NCBI GenBank assembly: GCA_027603945.1
Contig: JADIIU010000029.1
Span: 62,001 to 126,000 of the forward strand
DNA from: Terramyces sp. JEL0728
Lineage: Eukaryota > Chytridiomycota > Chytridiomycetes > Rhizophydiales > Terramycetaceae
DNA length: 64,000 nucleotides
Direction of reading: 5' to 3'
A program made the translations under genes and the position numbers. Under the pieces are notes generated by a model. That model made no database searches. It was not told the DNA's origin and worked only from the letters and a program-made list of their open reading frames with translations. This document shows positions 1 through 11,018 of the stretch, one piece after another (the first letter of the stretch is position 1; the number at the start of each line of letters is the position of its first letter).

Positions 1-702
1 AGTGAATGAAAGTAGCATTACCAAATACCCTCGTTCGTTATTTTTGATTCAAATGTTCCTGTGTCCCACGATTGTTTGTTTGACCACAGGGTTTTTCGAC
101 AAACGCATATTTCATATTCCAGTGCTGCTATTATCAATTATGTTTGGAATGGTATTGGCTTACAGTGCATATATGCTGACTAGAACGCGCCTCGTTTCGG
201 ATTATTCTTTGATTATCACAGCCGTTGGATTTGTCCAATCTATACTCTATATTCTTGCAATTTCAAATGAATTGGTCGCACTATTGGAAGCCATAGGGTT
301 ACTGTCAGGAATTCGCAACTCTGTGTTGGGATTAACATTATTTGCTTTCGGAAATTGCATTGGAGGTAATGGAAAACTTACTTAGAATTGGTAACGAACA
401 TGAGTATAGCAAGCTATGGTTTACAGACAATGGCCATTACTGCTTGTATTGCAGGACCATTATTGAATACTATTCTTGGTATTGGAATTTCTTCGCTCTA
501 TAAGATTATTGCCAGTGGTTCAGCAGTAACTTTCAAACCTATGGGCTATCCCTATTGGATCTCAACACTTGGGCTGACAGCAGTGTTACTCTGTACCTTT
601 TTCGGACTCGGAAGAAACAATTTCAATCTTTCCTTTGGGCATGCTCTAATTATTAGCTATGTACTTGTCATTACTCTGGCAGTAGCAAGCCAACTGTTAT
701 AA
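1..702 (+). CDS. Sodium/calcium exchanger family protein, C-terminal part (5' truncated)
   Basis: Polytopic membrane protein cut by the window edge. Exons 1-365 and 386-702, with a 20-nt intron at 366-385 (GTAATG..TTAG). After splicing the conserved exchanger alpha-repeat appears: GNCIGELVTNMSIA followed by GPLLNTILGIGISS. These match the GNSIGDLVANTTVA and GGPLFNLLLGLGISS style of NCLX/SLC8B1-like cation/Ca2+ exchangers. The acidic residue of the repeat (E here, usually D) is created at the splice junction, which supports the intron. It likely exchanges Ca2+ for Na+ or H+ at an organelle membrane. The fragment holds only the second half of a normal exchanger, so ion specificity cannot be judged. 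Confidence 0.8.
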
Positions 703-946
703 TATATTGTATTTGATTATCAGTTATACCACTCAGTTGTGTTTGGTTTGAAGCTCACTTACTATCTCCTGCATCCCAGATTCAAATTAATTTGGGGTCG
801 ACATATACACAAGTATTAGTCACATTTACCAAACAGAAATGAAACTCAGACTTGGACGCCCACCAAAGACTTGACAGCCCAACTGATCGCCACCCTCATC
901 TATAAGCAATGGAAATTAATCTGAATTTGGTGTGTAATTAGAATAA

Positions 947-2249
947 ATGAATAATGTTGTATTTTTGCTCTTCGGGTTGGTGATTGGCCAATGTACGAAC
1001 CCGTCTGTCCGCCAGGAATGGAGACAGTTATCCAGTGACCAACAACAAGCTTATTTGGTAACCAATTTTAATTTAGAAAGCAGTTCAACAATTGAAAGCG
1101 AGACCTGCTGGCGGGACCGATCCTTCTACCTGGAATCACGATCAGTTCGCACAAACCCATTGGGATTACCAGTCAAACAACCATGGCACTCCAATGTTCT
1201 TTCCGTGGCATAGAATGTATATTCTTCAGTATGAAAAAGCTCTCAGGGCAATTGATCCATCTATCACTCTGCCTTATTGGGACTGGACTTTGGATTCCCA
1301 AAATCCAAGAGCATCCGACATTTTCCATCCGCAAAACTTTGGTGGAAATGGACAAGCTGGCAATTGTGTTCAGGACGGTGTTGCTGCAGGATGGCATTCG
1401 GTAGTTTTCAAGCCAGCATGTTTGAAACGGTGCAACGCATTCTCCACCTTATATTCTCCTGAAGCGCTGACGGGTGTAATCAACCACGCAACTTCGTTCA
1501 AAGCTATCCACAGCGCAGTTGAAAATGGACCGCACGCATCTGTCCACACTCAAGTTGGTGGGGCATGCGGTGATTTTGGCAGCATGGCAAGTGCTGCAGA
1601 TCCAATCTTTTTCTTGCATCATGCAATGGTGGACAAGATATGGTCAAAATGGCAAAGCGCATGTACTTCAAATGCCAAGAACTTTGAAGCTGATGTCAAC
1701 AGTTCAATGCCTCCCTTCAACGGGGTAGTCAATGACGTTTTTGACACTACTGGCCTTTGTTACACTTACTCATCAACTGCAGGCGATTTACCGCTTTCCG
1801 TTGCTTGTCCAAACGGCAAAGCATCAAATGGCATTCCAAAACCTCCTGCGGTTGACAATCACTGGGCTGAAGAAATGTTGCAAGCATTGATTGTAGGAGT
1901 TGATAGTCAGCGTGTTGCTTTTGTTGGGAAAAGAGATTTAGCTTCAGTGGAAGTTAATCAGCTTCAAACCTACGACGCACAAGCTGTTCCGGAATACAGC
2001 TTGAATGAAAATTACACCGTAGCAGCACCAGCGTACAATGATCTTTCTGATTTGGTTCACATTCGTCATCCTGCTCCTATTCCAGACTACCACATCAAAA
2101 TGATGCATATGGACGAAAAGCTGGTTAGAGAAACCGAATTGGTGGCAATGAAAATAACTGACGACTACAACAACCGAGAAGGGTACTGCTCTCCGGCTGC
2201 ACTGAAGCACTTTAATACTCACAACAAACTGGGACTGTATGGCCAATAA
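947..2249 (+). CDS. Secreted tyrosinase (type-3 copper oxidase)
   Basis: Exons 947-1057 and 1077-2249 give 427 aa; the intron at 1058-1076 is only 19 nt. A signal peptide (MNNVVFLLFGLVIGQC) precedes a tyrosinase start (VRQEWRQLS). The CuA site has His in WNHDQFAQTH and in FFPWHR. The CuB site has HASVH, then FFLHHAMVDKIW. The enzyme should oxidise phenols to quinones outside the cell or in a secretory compartment, as in melanisation or wall cross-linking. Length fits a short secreted tyrosinase. The stop codon lies inside an AATAAA hexamer (2245-2250). The gene ends 8 bp from the convergent BRCC36-like gene. Confidence 0.9.
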
Positions 2250-2257
2250 AGAGTTTA

Positions 2258-2922
2258 TTATGAACATGATAGTCTGGTTTTGAGTATATCTATGAGAGGA
2301 AGGATCAAAGTCTGTTCCAGCTTCAATACTCGCAATGCACTGGTCTGGAATGAAATGGCTGTTTGATCGTCGTTTTCTTCTTTCAAATACACTAGCGGTA
2401 TTTCCTGCAGCAACTTGATTGTTTCGTAATTTAATTCTGAAGGCTGGACAACTACAGGGATCTGTACATGGCTAAGTTTAAGCTACAAATACCCGCCTGT
2501 TGGATCCGCCTGAAATGCGGTAAGTTGAACTCTATGAGAGTCGTCCTTTCGTTCAAAGCAAGAATAAATGAGTCCTGAAGTAAGAATAGAGTACCAATAA
2601 ACTTGGAGTCCAATGTTTGCAATGATAATTGAGTTTTGAGGTCGACATGTGAGGGATATACAGTGATTTTCGGGTGTGAGTGCATCCATCCAATTACCCG
2701 CAATCCCAGTTTCTCTGCTCTTTCCATTGCCTCACTTAACTGCTCGCTGGATATTTCGACTCTGTCCTTTCTTTTATCTTTTCGCACCAGAAATACACAG
2801 CTGGTAATTGATATATCCTCCTCAGCTGATCCCAATAGCATGGCTGCAACCTCTTCCATTTCATTTGATAGTGCAAATGTTGAGAGCAGCAAATGCACAG
2901 AAGCGTCAACTGTAACTTTCAT
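2258..2922 (-). CDS. BRCC3: BRCC36-like JAMM deubiquitinase
   Basis: Start at 2922 (MKVTVDASVHL). The MPN+ motif is GWMHSHPKITVYPSHVD, which has the H-x-H-x7-S-x2-D zinc ligands of a JAMM metalloprotease plus an upstream Glu. The family cuts K63-linked ubiquitin in BRISC/BRCA1-A-type complexes. Exon 1 is 2493-2922. The frame of the C-terminal exon (HVQIPVVVQPSELNYE onward, stop at 2258-2260) requires removing 20 nt (2473-2492). A standard GT-AG cut of 21 nt would instead read into TAG. The junction is therefore non-canonical, or there is a one-base sequence error. About 214 aa. No partner subunit (Abraxas) is visible in the window. Confidence 0.82.
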
Positions 2923-3081
2923 TTTGGACAAGGAGAATCTAGAAATGGAAACGCTAATCACCAAACTAAGTAGACAAAAATTAATCCAGGCCACAAATTA
3001 GCAGATATTAGAAATAGAGCAGTTGATTCCGTAGCAGTATTTTCCTACTAACAAAGTTTAAACTAAAACTGGGACAAATAA

Positions 3082-6000
3082 ATGCTGGTAATTAATCGTA
3101 ATGTAGGCGATCTGGGAGATGGCGTGCTCATAGATAAATTGCTGAAAATATTAGAGGAGTCTGAAAATGAGACAGCTGTTTATATACTCGGCGAAGCAGC
3201 GACAGTACGTTTAATTTGATTGTAGCGACCAAGGGGAGTCAGCAATATTATCAAGAGCGGAGGGCTGCAAATCCTGAATAAATACAAAAAGCAGGAATAT
3301 CAAATATTACTAGAAAAGGTAAAATCTAATCTGGTATTGGATCACAAAGACAATCATCGGTTTGCGAAAACACCTGTTGCCGAGACACCAATAGAATCAT
3401 TACGGATCTCTCCGATTAAATCCATTGTACCTTCACCAGTCAAGGATACACGCACGGAAAAGATTTTGGTTTTCAATTGGAAAAGCTTGGATGAATCGCA
3501 AATGTTCATTTTGAAATCTTTTACAGAATTAAATAGTAATTACAAAGAAAATATACAGGAGATGGAATATTTTGATTACATAAATACAAATATTGGATCG
3601 AGTGTGTTCCTTCAATATCCAGATTCCTTTAAACAGATCCTGGATGGTCTCTTATCAGTACACCAATATAAATACAACTTGACTTTCAACTATTTACTGT
3701 TGATGGTTGAATCATGGACTGCGGAGAACATCAGGGCCGACAGATTAACAGCTGTTGCCGAAACGCAAATGGACGCGACTCTGGCTGCCAGCGACATATT
3801 TTACAAAATCGTCAAACTAATCAGTGTGAAAAATCCGGAACCTAGAGTCCTAAAGTTGCTATATTCTCTTGTTCCATTCTTGAAGCTTAGGGCAGCCCAT
3901 ACCAACGAAACAACTCAATATTTTGAAGCCGTTGCGAGCATTTCGGTGGTAGATATCTGGTTTCAAAAGCAGATATGTAGCTTTGCGCTTTATTTGTTGG
4001 GATATTGTACGGATCAAGTATATTTAGCTTGACTGTAGGAATTTGACGATATCTCACCTGAAGTTGTTGAAGTGTTCTTGAAATACAAACATCTCCATCC
4101 GTATTTAGTAGAAATAATCAAATCTAGCAAGAATGAAGAATTTATCAAGTGTATATTAATGAAAGCAGTTGGAGTAGAAGACACCTCATTGTCTCTCGAC
4201 ATTATTGAAGTTCTGCCAACACTGAATATGGATAGTAAAAAGTTGCTGGCGTATCCGTTTAGTTTGCAGTTGGTAACCGGCAGTTCTTTGACAGACATAT
4301 CATGTGCAGTCAGCATTTTAAAAATGTATATGAATCGCAATAGCATTATTGATATCTTGCCATTCGTACAAGCGTATTGTGCACACGATGATGTTTTGCT
4401 GACCAAAAGTATGGAGGCAGTTGCGAAATTGGATAGAGACGATCAAATCTTGTATTTCATCAGAGGATTATTATCTCGCAATGGTGAATACAGGGATTTA
4501 TGTAATACAAGTTTACGTAATCTGAATGTTCAATCACGGTCAGACTTGTGCCTGTTTGACGCTGCCTACATAACTTCGATCCTACGATTAGTCCCGGTAG
4601 ATGGCCCATTTCTTAGTATCGACGTAATTAATACTAATCCAGGGAATACTCGAACAGTTTTCAACCATAGAAAGCTCTGACGTTTACTCGCCTTCTTTCT
4701 TCCAGAATTTAAGCTGCATCCTTCAAAACGGTAACACTCGGCTAATTTAGATTCGAGAATTCGAGAAAAAGTTGTGGAAATGAAATTGTATGAAAACTTG
4801 CTGAATATTATCCAATCTGGGATAGTAAAGGATTTGGATATAACTGGGTGTCTCAAATGCCTAGTCATATTGCTGAAGCAGTATCATACTATTCGAGACT
4901 TTACTTTTCTTCAAAAAAGATTTTTAATTGGACTGTTCAATTGTAAAGTAATGCTTACAGTAGATTCGGTAGATTCTTTTACAGATGTGCATAACAGATT
5001 CCAAATCGCTTCGATTTATTCGTTGACACTGTTTGGATTAAGTTTCGAGTGGGTCGACGTTTTATTGGGAGAGGAAGCCTCGAGGGATGAAATCTGTTTT
5101 CCGACTGCTATTTTGGATTCTTTTTTTATGTATGGAGTGGCATTCAAAAGTTTCAAGTACAGATTTCCAAAGTTCGAAACTGTTTGTAGAGATCTTTGGG
5201 TAGAGATCTTGCAACTATATAGAGCGATTGATGTTGACCAAGCAATTCGATATAAAGCGTTGGAGCTCGTTTCCAATCTTAAACTCGCACAATCAAACGG
5301 CTCTTTCCAGATGCAGTTGGTGCATATCAATGATTTCGCTGTAAAAATGGAATATGCGGACCAATTAGTGGATGTTGGAATTGTTGATGTGCTTTCCAGG
5401 TAGCCTGGCTCTTACAACTAGATTTTTGACGGTTAATCCTAATAACGAAGAAGACTACTTTACTTTGAATCAAATCCTTTTACTTTTGCTGAATTTCCAA
5501 AAGTTCTTTGGTTTGGAACAATTACTTGAAGCAAATATGCAACCACTATTCAATATCCTCCAGTCTGCCAATCAAATTGAATTTGATGTAAAAACTCAAA
5601 CAATACTTAATATTGGAAAGCTCTATGCAAAATTTTTCCAATCTTCTGCAAACGCTCTAGTTATTTACGAAAATGGAATATCTATATTTCACATAGCCAA
5701 TTTGCTGATACACGAATTACCAAGACGGCCAAAATTGTTTTGCAGTGATTATCTGGTTCCGCTTGATTTGGTTAAACCATTTACACAAAACCCTCATATC
5801 GTGACCAATATGCCATCTGACCAGATTTTTGACTTGATGAAATCGCTGGTGGCAAATATTCAAGGCTCTTTGCAAGCAGGCCAGGATGCACCTTTCCTTG
5901 GATGTAATTCCACAGTTGTTGCTCTTCATACGTTAAAGCTGTTTCGATATCTCCTGGCTTCTCTACGTTTGTCAGGAATATCTGTGAGCGAGACTTTTTT

Positions 6001-8061
6001 CCAAAATGGCGGGAATTATAACTGGATATTCTGTGACTTGCTTCAACATGCAAATCATCAATTCCGCGCAATTGGGTTTGGGATAATGTCAAATTGGATT
6101 TATGACTCCCATTGGTTGGATAAAAGCAAAGTTATCGGCATTGCAGAAACAGCGCAATCAAATGTTCTGGATTTTACAGTAGACGCTATAGAAAGAAAGG
6201 AGTCCTTAATGTACTATAGTAGTTTTTTTGATTGCCATGGTAATTGTATTTCATATAGATTTTTATGAGACACCGCATAATTCCAAATATTTCAAAAAAC
6301 TTCAAGGAAACGAGGTGCTGCTGCACTGCACTTCAATTGTTTGCTCAATATCCGACTATTCATTCTTGTGTCCATTCATTCGGTTAATTTTCAAGTTTGC
6401 GTACAATGATATTTCTACAGTAAAATTGGAACTTGCAGAACTACATTTCTTTGAAGCTGTGTTCAAAATGGATTCTCTCTTTGATCAAAATTGGTCTTTG
6501 TCAAAAGTAGATTTTATTGTGAATTTGGAACGACTGGTGGAATTGCTGGTCAATTACGACGAGTATTATTTGCGCTACTTGCTAGAACATAGCGGTTTGG
6601 CCACTTTCTTGACATTCTTGATCTCTAACACGGCCGACCCAATGGTGACGTTATCAACTCAAAGGTTGCTATCAAGGTCAATCAACCACATACAAAAAAA
6701 TAACACTGACCTACTATTGACATTTTTCAGCTATGAACATGGTGGTAAACATCTATTCCCGTCAATTATTCAACAAATCCAATCCAGGGATAGCGAAATG
6801 GTCAAGACAGCAAGAATTCTCCTCATTCAGATTTTGAAATTGGAAATTCATTATGGTATTGATTTGAAAATCGATCTTGCGCTTGTCACTGCATATGGAG
6901 ACACATGTATCGGAAACGTACTTGCTGAAAGTTTGATTCAGCAATACTGTACACAAACAAATGAATTAGAGTTGTACAAAGCGTTAGAGTATATTTTGCA
7001 TTACCTGCCGATTTACAAAAGCAAGACTGCCACCAGTAAAGATTTGCTAATGACAGCGGTGCTACCAACCAAAATTGAAAAAGATATTGAAGCAATGATC
7101 CTGTCCAAAATGGATTCTGGCAGAGTAGCCTCTTTGTTGGAAATGGCAGCAGTTTTGTGCATTGATTCTGATTACACCAAAGTAGGTTAGTATTAATTCA
7201 GGTTTCATTTGTCCGCGATTCCTTTCTGGAAATCCTATTGTTGCTTTTGGTGGACAAGACTTTGGAACAGTCTGTGCATTTGAAAGCTCTATATTGCATA
7301 TCAAACCTAATTTCCGACTCTTTAAAAAACAAAAGACGGCTAATTCAATTGCACAAGCAATTTCCAACAAAGTCAGTATTGCATGTATTGGTTAAATTGT
7401 GTGAAAAGGCATCGACTGATGAATTGGTTTTTGACGAATGTGTGGAAATCTTCAAAATATTAACCACAGGGCTGGAATTTCGAACATACATCTTTAAAGC
7501 AGGCTTTGTAAACTCCTTCAACTTGATGTTCCACCAATTAATCAAATCCAAAAACTACCGCAAGATTTCCAGCATATTAGGCTTTTTCAAAACTTGTTGT
7601 TTGGAGCAATGTGGAGTATTGCTTGCTCAAACTAAAGGTGAGAACCTTTAACTGTAGACTTGGTGCATTCGCTTACGTATTTGATGGTTGTACGGCAAGT
7701 TAATCACACGGCGTTGGAAATCCTTACTCATTTTGCAACAATGAAAGAAACAAAGGCTTATTTCCTTGTCAATGGTAACGGATCGCTGACGCTAGCCGTA
7801 TTTAAAGAAAATTGCTGCAAGTGCCTCAGATCCAATTCAATCAAAACCGTGTCTATGATTACAAATTTAGTTTGGAGTCTGATCTATGAATATGAAAAAG
7901 CAAAAGCGGATTTCAAGCAATATGGTCTGCATGTATTAGTTGAGCTGCAAGATAAGATAAAAGACTTTTCTTTTGAAACAGGAAATGATTCTGCAGACAC
8001 CTTTAATAGCTACATGGAGAAAACAGAGGAAGCACTGCTAGCGCTTGGTAAATTATTATAA
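3082..8061 (+). CDS. Large ARM/HEAT-repeat protein, rotatin-like
   Basis: Nine exons: 3082-3204, 3226-4017, 4039-4623, 4643-4730, 4751-5399, 5422-6239, 6259-7181, 7202-7637 and 7658-8061. They are joined by eight introns of 19-22 nt, and phases close to exactly 1605 aa. The protein is all-helical and leucine rich, with no catalytic motif. The N-terminus and the C-terminal segment TNLVWSLIYEYEKAKADFK resemble rotatin/Ana3, a centriole and ciliary basal-body assembly scaffold of about 2200 aa in human. That identity is an inference from a weak likeness; another armadillo-like scaffold is possible. If correct, it implies a flagellated cell stage. Each intron holds an in-frame stop or shifts the frame, so no other model spans the locus. 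Confidence 0.6.
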
Positions 8062-8093
8062 TACAATTCGAATCTTTTTATTACTACTTACAG

Positions 8094-8699
8094 TTACTCG
8101 TCGTCCGAATCCCAAGCGGAAATCTTCTTTTTAGGCTTCTGAGAGGTTTTATTGCGCTTCAATGCTGAAATCAGGAAAATCTTACCTTCATCGAGAGCAT
8201 TGGAAATGGTGGTTAAATTCTCTTCATACGTTTGTTCAAACTTTTCGTCCTCTTTAATAATAACTTTTTTAGGTTCAAAAGTCTTTAGTCCTTCCTTGAT
8301 TTTCTTTTCGATCTTATCTTTTTGCTGCTTTTTTCTTTCTGGTTCTTTTTCAATGTAGTCAGCCAGTCGTCTTGCCTCATCCAAGGTTTTCAATCGTCGT
8401 CCGCTCAAATCTCTGCAGGAATCGAAATTGGTAGTCTTTTGCGAAGCCATTTTCGCACCTTTGGCTTTCAATACACTCCCAAACCCTCCTTTTCCTCCGA
8501 GTGTGGGAACATTGATTTTCAAAAAGTGCGGGAAGCCAGTGTCGGTGATTTCTGTTGCCTTGAAGTTGTTGGACTGCAACAGTTGGAAATCATCAATTCC
8601 AAACTTTTCTTGTACAATTTCTTCCAGTTCACTTACTGTGATATCGGCAAATAAGAAACTGTGGTTTTGATTCAAGTGCTTGACATATATTTGCAACAT
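8094..8699 (-). CDS. SDE2: SDE2-like ubiquitin-fold splicing/genome-stability factor
   Basis: An N-terminal ubiquitin-like fold of about 70 residues is followed by the processing site GGKGGFGSVLKAKG, the hallmark of SDE2. Then come the SDE2 sequence LSGRRLKTLDEARRLADYI, a charged helix and an acidic end (SAWDSDDE). In fission yeast the UBL is cleaved after GG, and the C-terminal KGG part joins the spliceosome to promote excision of particular introns. Family alignment predicts a stop-free 21-nt intron at 8165-8185, making NALDEALKRN. Without it, seven extra residues (GKIFLIS) remain. Exons 8186-8699 and 8094-8164; 194 aa. Divergent from the CUE gene, with 91 bp between start codons. Confidence 0.88.
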   Translation of the reverse strand: MLQIYVKHLNQNHSFLFADITVSELEEIVQEKFGIDDFQLLQSNNFKATEITDTGFPHFLKINVPTLGGKGGFGSVLKAKGAKMASQKTTNFDSCRDLSGRRLKTLDEARRLADYIEKEPERKKQQKDKIEKKIKEGLKTFEPKKVIIKEDEKFEQTYEENLTTISNALDEGKIFLISALKRNKTSQKPKKKISAWDSDDE

Positions 8700-8790
8700 T
8701 TGCGATTTTCAAGGAATTTTATTGATCAGAGCTAGGGTTATTCCAACCCTAGACGACAAATATCAAACGCGTGCAAACAAACATTTCAAA

Positions 8791-9417
8791 ATGGATGTAA
8801 ATACTGATTAAGCATAGGAAATTCTAGAGATTTTCCCAGGCGTTGATCGCGAAGTAATTGCGGATGTCTACGCGGCCAATGAGCAAAATAAAGAGAAAAC
8901 CATTATGATGTTATTGGAAATGGGACTTGGGCAAGAGCAGCCAAAATCTTCAAATCAAGAGGACCTGGATTTACAATACGCCAAAAAGTTGCAGGCTAGG
9001 GAGGAAAGAAGGTTGGCTAGACAAGAGCAAGAACCTCAAGGGGAAGGTACTTTGACAGATTAAGGAATAGAACCTCCTGAATCTCCTTTGCTGCCTGAAT
9101 TAGACTTTATAAAGAATGGAATTCAAAAAGGATTTGATAATATCAAGCAGTTTTACGGAAAAGTAAGCATGATTAACAAGGTATCCTCCTCGTTCATGAC
9201 ACCTGAAAAGACTCCGAGAACTGAATACACAAATCTACCAGGATCAAACAATTTTAGCAAGTTTTTAGACGAAGAGCCTGATTTGATTACTCCAGTCCGG
9301 CCATCATTGGTTGGCAGACCTTCAGTTGCAGCGGGCAGAAGTGACAAACCGCCTGTTTATAAAACGGACGAAGAATTTGCAAGAGCACTGCAAGAGGAAG
9401 AAAATAGAATCCAATAA
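8791..9417 (+). CDS. CUE-domain ubiquitin-binding protein
   Basis: The start codon is followed by one Asp codon and then a 21-nt intron (8797-8817). Exon 2 encodes a CUE domain: EILEIFPGVDREVIADVY and IMMLLEMG, with the MFP-like and di-Leu features of this three-helix ubiquitin-binding fold. A charged segment (YAKKLQAREERRLAR) and a UIM-like C-terminus (DEEFARALQEEENRIQ) follow. The second intron starts at 9047. It can end at 9064 (18 nt) or 9070 (24 nt); both keep the frame and differ by two codons. About 195 aa. Likely an adaptor in ubiquitin-dependent trafficking or quality control, though nothing identifies a specific orthologue. Confidence 0.75.
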
Positions 9418-10139
9418 ATTGCTTTTTACTTGATATTTGCGATTCGCTCGCTGGTTAGCGCATATCTTTTGATAGCCTAATTCCGGTCTACAACTGCAGC
9501 TCGGCACTTGATCGCAAGCATTGAGGATGGTATTTGTGTAACATTAAAACCAGTGCCCTCGTGTGTCTGTTTCCTTCCCATTGCAACTCTCAGCGCACTA
9601 TCAATATCGACTGAGTGTAGACCCCTCTTTCCGGAAATTGTATTTAGCTTTTCGTAATGACATCACATGGGTTGCGAGATGTCAACTCTCTAGTCGAAAC
9701 CCAGATCCTTTTCTGAGCGGTCGCCGATTGAAGGCAAATGAAACACTAGTGGATTCTCGCTGGAGTCGAGATACACATAATACGGACATGCAACCTGAAG
9801 ATCCGGTTAGCGAAATCCCTTATCGTTTACAAGCGATTGGCTTAATCGCTCTTCTATCACTTTTTTAATGAAATTATTCCCCTTTTGGTAAATTGCGGTG
9901 TTTAACCCCCCTTGCGCATTGAAAAAAAAATTCAAACTCAGCAATTACTTGCTGCCAGCTGCTGCACTGCTCAAATGTATTCGAATCAGGGTTTAAAAAA
10001 AAGTCTGCATTTGATTTAGTCCGGCTTGTATTGAACCAGCTGCTGACTAAGGTTTTTTAAATATGAGTAATCTTTGCGCTTGGTGATACAGACTTATCGG
10101 GGCAATGACAGCCAATCAATTCCACACTGATAGTATAAA
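9418..10139. other. Intergenic stretch, no supported gene
   Basis: About 720 bp between the CUE gene and the PP1-targeting gene. An open frame at 9563-9868 (101 codons) has no recognisable domain, and I treat it as chance. A 77-nt segment at about 9439-9515 can be drawn as a cloverleaf, but it has no GGTTCRA-type B box. The AT-rich part near 9890-10060 may be the promoter of the downstream gene. Confidence 0.4.
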
Positions 10140-10922
10140 ATGGCAAGAAAAAAATTCCTACTTTCACTAATGTCCGTCACCTCGACAACCACTTACAAGA
10201 TAAAGTTGAAGGCGGGAGACTCTTTGAATGATCTACCAGTAAAAGTCGGGTCGGTCACTCTGGTAGATACACCATGTACAAAATCGCTTAAATTCGCTCC
10301 ACATATTGAAGAGATTTGTCATTTTAATGCAATTGATCCCCCAAAGAATTTGGTAAAGGAAATCACATATATCCAGGATGATGCTGAAGTTGTTACAGGC
10401 TCGGTTTCTAAATGGATGCGCAATTTCTGGTCTCTTCAAGCTCCTAGACCGCTGCCCTTGTCAATTAATAGAAGCAACATAGTCCTTGGGCAAATGCAAA
10501 TTGTAAATATGCAACTTAAAGGGATGATCTGGGTTGCAAATCTTGCAATGGAAAAAAACGTCCACATTCATGCGACCTTTGATGATTGGAAAACCATTCG
10601 TAAATTCAGCTGCCATTTCGATCCGCATACAGTGAATACTCAAAACCTGGATGCTTTCCAGTTTTATATTGATCTAAAAGAATTCAAACAAATCCATGAA
10701 GTAAATTTCAAATTCGCCATCAACTACCAGTGCAATGGCAGTGAATTCTGGGACAACAACAACTCTGCAAATTACCATGTCATTATCAAAAAGAAAGTAA
10801 AGAGAAGAATGAATCCCCCAAAGCAAATACCGAAACAAGTCAACCTAATCAAACCCAATTTAGCGAGCAACTGCCTGCTAAAATCCGTAGATCCTATTTA
10901 CCCATCAGTTTGTATGATCTAG
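10140..10922 (+). CDS. Glycogen-targeting regulatory subunit of protein phosphatase 1 (CBM21)
   Basis: Single exon of 260 aa; MSVTS at 10170 is an alternative start. A KSLKFA segment sits where PPP1R3 proteins have the PP1-docking RVxF motif. A CBM21 carbohydrate-binding domain follows at about residues 110-225: GMIWVANLAMEKNVHIHATFD, then DDWKT, FKFAINYQCNGSEFW and DNNNSANYHVII. The pattern W..F..A..Y...G..WDNN..NY is diagnostic of this family (yeast Gac1/Pig1, animal PPP1R3). The protein should bring the type 1 phosphatase to glycogen and promote synthase activation. The basic C-terminal tail is unique. The docking motif has Leu rather than the usual Val/Ile. Confidence 0.85.
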   Translation: MARKKFLLSLMSVTSTTTYKIKLKAGDSLNDLPVKVGSVTLVDTPCTKSLKFAPHIEEICHFNAIDPPKNLVKEITYIQDDAEVVTGSVSKWMRNFWSLQAPRPLPLSINRSNIVLGQMQIVNMQLKGMIWVANLAMEKNVHIHATFDDWKTIRKFSCHFDPHTVNTQNLDAFQFYIDLKEFKQIHEVNFKFAINYQCNGSEFWDNNNSANYHVIIKKKVKRRMNPPKQIPKQVNLIKPNLASNCLLKSVDPIYPSVCMI

Positions 10923-11018
10923 TGTACCTTTTTAACTTATTGATATAATAAAGCAGAATATATTATTACAAGCCTCGAATTGTTCTCTAATTTATTGGAT
11001 CAAAGCACTCAGATGAGT

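Noticed and set aside
9439..9515. 77-nt segment that can be folded like a tRNA (GCGAT/ATCGC ends, CGCT-GGTT-AGCG and TATC-TTTT-GATA hairpins)
   Set aside because: No T-loop/B-box sequence (GGTTCRANNCC) and an irregular T arm; stems are short enough to be chance.
10060..10140. U4 snRNA-like start (ATCTTTGCGC) upstream of the PP1-targeting gene
   Set aside because: Only the first ten bases resemble U4; no stem II, K-turn or Sm site in the right place.
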